Origin: Cyanobium sp. FGCU52
Lineage (GTDB): Bacteria; Cyanobacteriota; Cyanobacteriia; PCC-6307; Cyanobiaceae
NCBI GenBank assembly: GCA_024958715.1
Contig: JANWUS010000053.1
Span: 124,001-188,000, forward strand
Length of the DNA: 64,000 bases
Direction of reading: 5' to 3'
The notes under the pieces are model-generated. The model had not been told where the DNA came from. It made no database searches and saw only the letters and a program-made list of their open reading frames with translations. Of the stretch, positions 61,616 through 64,000 are shown one piece after another; position 1 is the first letter of the stretch; the number at the start of each line of letters is the position of its first letter. Position numbers and translations under genes: made by a program.

Positions 61616-62989
61616 TCACAACACACCAGCGGTGTTGCGATGTTGTCGTTGGCGGAGGTTCTCAATGTGCCATATCGCAGCTGTGCGTGAAATACCGTAA
61701 TTCTCCACAAGTTGATCCAGATCTGGATTGGCCTCAACCGAGGAAGCGGGTAGCAGGAACATTGCCGCATAGGCCTTGGCCTCTTGCGACCTTGTCCAGC
61801 GAGCTTGATCGCTATTGGCACCGCCGTAGGGCATGGCCAGTGCATGGCTGGCAAAGAGGCCTCCCAGCGCAGACGCCAAGGAGAATCGCCGTGGCGCCCA
61901 GTACTTGGACCTTGGGTGTGAGGTGAACAGACAAATTTCGGCCATGCCAGATTCTGTCACCATATAGGCGGAGCGTGCGATTGCAGGACCATCGATCTTC
62001 TGCAGACCAATCTGCAACGACTCCAGCACATCGCGAATCTCGATGGGATCGTCGCCAAGATTCAGAGCGCGTCTGACCCGTTCAGCTCTGCGATAACCAC
62101 GTTCATAGGCGGGAAGCATGGCTTCGCCTGGGGAAGCTTGGATCGAAGCCCAGATGGGATTGCTGATTCTTTCGGAGGCAAGCCGCTTCACGTGGTTAAT
62201 CAGGTGATTGAGTTCGTCGCTGGTTCCGACCAGCTCCGAGTCAATGAGAATGCCATCGATGATTTTTGTGTTCTGCCCCAACTCTTCCTCGATTCGCGGC
62301 CAGCACTCAACAACGGCATCACCAAACATCTTCCGTCTTCTCTCGGATGCATCGCGCTCCTTGGTAAGAACGGCATCAAAGCGTCCCTGTAGCCAATTTG
62401 CCCATGCGGCTGTTTCCTGATCTTGGCGGGCTTTCTCAAGGATGGCGGCAACGAATCTCTTGAGCTCGACGCCAAGATCAGCCTTGCTGATCCAGGCGAT
62501 GGCGCGATCTGGCTCGATGGAAAAGGTGCAGGATGCTCCCAGTGAGGATGCCGGTCCTACAGCGATACCAACCTGAGTGTCCTCTGGAATGAAGAGAAGA
62601 GTGGGCAAAGCAAGATCAGAGGCGGAGTGACCAAGGCAATGGCAGGCATACCATTCCCCATAGGCCGCAATGTCAATCTGTTCATTCTCACTTTTCAGAA
62701 CGGAGTCATAATCGGGGACGCGCGCATCATCAGAGCGTGCTTTAGAAAAGGGGGTATGCGTTTGCCAGAAAATTTCCATCCAGTGATCAACGAGCCAATC
62801 CGCCAGCCCAGACATCGGCCCGATCACATGATGGCGCTGTTCTGAATGCTTCAAGTTGCTTCTGCAGGATGTCAAGCAGCTGCCGTCGATCCAGATCTCC
62901 AGCGCAGCAAAGGTAGGTCTCTCAGGCCCGCACAAACCGTGCTCTTCGCCGGCTATCAACCATTCCCATTCAAACCTGATCGAAGACAT
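61616..62989 (-). CDS. ImmA/IrrE-like protein with degenerate zinc motif
   Basis: C-term KYWAPRRFSLASALGGLFASHALAM...SQEAKAYAAMFLLPASSVEANPDLDQLVENYGISRTAAIWHIENL resembles ImmA/IrrE layout but has no HExxH. Confidence 0.6.
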   Translation of the reverse strand: MSSIRFEWEWLIAGEEHGLCGPERPTFAALEIWIDGSCLTSCRSNLKHSEQRHHVIGPMSGLADWLVDHWMEIFWQTHTPFSKARSDDARVPDYDSVLKSENEQIDIAAYGEWYACHCLGHSASDLALPTLLFIPEDTQVGIAVGPASSLGASCTFSIEPDRAIAWISKADLGVELKRFVAAILEKARQDQETAAWANWLQGRFDAVLTKERDASERRRKMFGDAVVECWPRIEEELGQNTKIIDGILIDSELVGTSDELNHLINHVKRLASERISNPIWASIQASPGEAMLPAYERGYRRAERVRRALNLGDDPIEIRDVLESLQIGLQKIDGPAIARSAYMVTESGMAEICLFTSHPRSKYWAPRRFSLASALGGLFASHALAMPYGGANSDQARWTRSQEAKAYAAMFLLPASSVEANPDLDQLVENYGISRTAAIWHIENLRQRQHRNTAGVL

Positions 62990-62994
62990 GGCGT

Positions 62995-63342
62995 TCAGGA
63001 TTGATTGTTGAAGTCGTCAAGGCTGCGATCAGCGCGGCGGCTTAACTCCTCCAGGAGATGGGTTGGCCTTTCTGGGTAGCAGTTGTATTTCAACTCTGTC
63101 TCATTGGTGGAAACGCCGATGAGATACACGCCATTGATCGCATTCCAGACTTTCTTTGGTCTCGCCAGGAAGTCTTGTTCTCCTCTGGGATCGGGGATGG
63201 CTTCGTCGAGCAGACGTTGCCTGAGCTGCTCATCACCAAGCCAGCCAGGGCATTGCGATTTGCGATCGGCACTGGAGCGCAGACTGCCCGGAGCTGAGCC
63301 TGTCAGCGGGCAGTGGTAGGGCTTGCAGTGAACGAGAGCCAT
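62995..63342 (-). CDS. Hypothetical protein
   Basis: ORF in lower-GC operon, 5 bp upstream of the ImmA-like gene. Confidence 0.5.
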   Translation of the reverse strand: MALVHCKPYHCPLTGSAPGSLRSSADRKSQCPGWLGDEQLRQRLLDEAIPDPRGEQDFLARPKKVWNAINGVYLIGVSTNETELKYNCYPERPTHLLEELSRRADRSLDDFNNQS

Positions 63343-63365
63343 GATGCTAATTCTAATGGCTTCTC

Positions 63366-63587
63366 TCAGATTGGCGGTAAGCAGACTGCTGCCAGCGGGT
63401 CGTTCCCCCGATGGGTGGTGGTCTGGGACTCTGTAGCCCAGACCAGCAGTCCGCCGACAGGGTGGCGTTTGTAGAGGGAATCGAACAGACCCCGCACCTG
63501 GTCTCGATTCCAGACGTAGCCCCGCTGGAACTCAGGCAGGGCCATGTGGCCGCTGTCGATGTGGTCGAGGATGTTGGAGATCTTCAT
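63366..63587 (-). pseudogene. DUF262 (GmrSD-like) N-terminal fragment
   Basis: MKISNILDHIDSGHMALPEFQRGYVWNRDQVRGLFDSLYKRHPVGGLLVWATES is the DUF262 N-terminus; ORF stops after about 73 aa and the DGQQR region is absent. Confidence 0.75.
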
Positions 63588-63589
63588 GG

Positions 63590-64000
63590 CTAACCTCGAA
63601 ATCCTGATGCAGCCAAGTAAGCCTCTGCTGCCTTCCCCAGCCGACAACGGTAGACAGTAAAAAACTGCCGCCTGCGCCCATTGCGCAAGCTCAGGAACCT
63701 TGGGCAGAGTGATTCAGCCTTGGCCTTTCTCATTTCTCCTGACACATTCTTTGCCGCTGCAATCCGTGCCAGACAGAGGCGAACGCAATTCAGATTCAGA
63801 TGCTCGATCGACCTGGCAATCAGTTCCTCTGTTGTGGAGTAAGCGTTCGGGCTGATCTCAACTGATGCACAGGCATCGGGATGGGGGATCAGGCGCCCAT
63901 CATGCAAAACGGCGACCAGTGGCGGAAACGCAGGCAAATCCAAAGGATTGACAATGAAACCCCTGCTGTCTTCACTGAGTGAACCGGTATTGACGCGATG
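63590..64000 (-). CDS. Hypothetical protein, open at the window edge
   Basis: Frame stays open to the window end (RVNTGSLSEDSRGFIVNPLDLPAFPPLVAVLHDGR...); stop 2 bp before the DUF262 fragment start. Confidence 0.5.
   Translation of the reverse strand, partial: HRVNTGSLSEDSRGFIVNPLDLPAFPPLVAVLHDGRLIPHPDACASVEISPNAYSTTEELIARSIEHLNLNCVRLCLARIAAAKNVSGEMRKAKAESLCPRFLSLRNGRRRQFFTVYRCRLGKAAEAYLAASGFRG

Overview
High-GC cyanobacterial chromosome segment (Synechococcus/Cyanobium-like, inferred from psbA, ndhD, menD/menB, DUF4336, DUF760, DUF2605 and Ycf51-type genes). About 1-56 kb is mostly conserved core: phospholipid cassette, glgB, tamB, proA, folB, prlC, ndhD, thrB-glk-thrS, trpS, a high-light-type psbA, a Mn-type ABC transporter, lepB, menD-menB, glgA, murF, glmU, aroA, ubiD. 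A lower-GC pocket at about 36.2-38.9 kb holds two divergent glycosyltransferases. The right end (about 56-64 kb) is an accessory defence-like operon on the minus strand: SprT/YgjP-type metallopeptidase, type I restriction HsdR interrupted by an in-frame TAG, DUF4062-GHKL ATPase-HTH protein, a 60-aa ORF, an ImmA/IrrE-like protein lacking a clear HExxH, a small unknown protein, a truncated DUF262 (GmrSD) gene and an unknown ORF running off the window. hsdM and hsdS are not visible. The other standout is a PEP-CTERM-like protein with two D-T-G motifs (pepsin-like architecture) at 54.7-56.0 kb. No CRISPR array, rRNA or tRNA was recognised. All family calls come from reading the translations; no searches were run.
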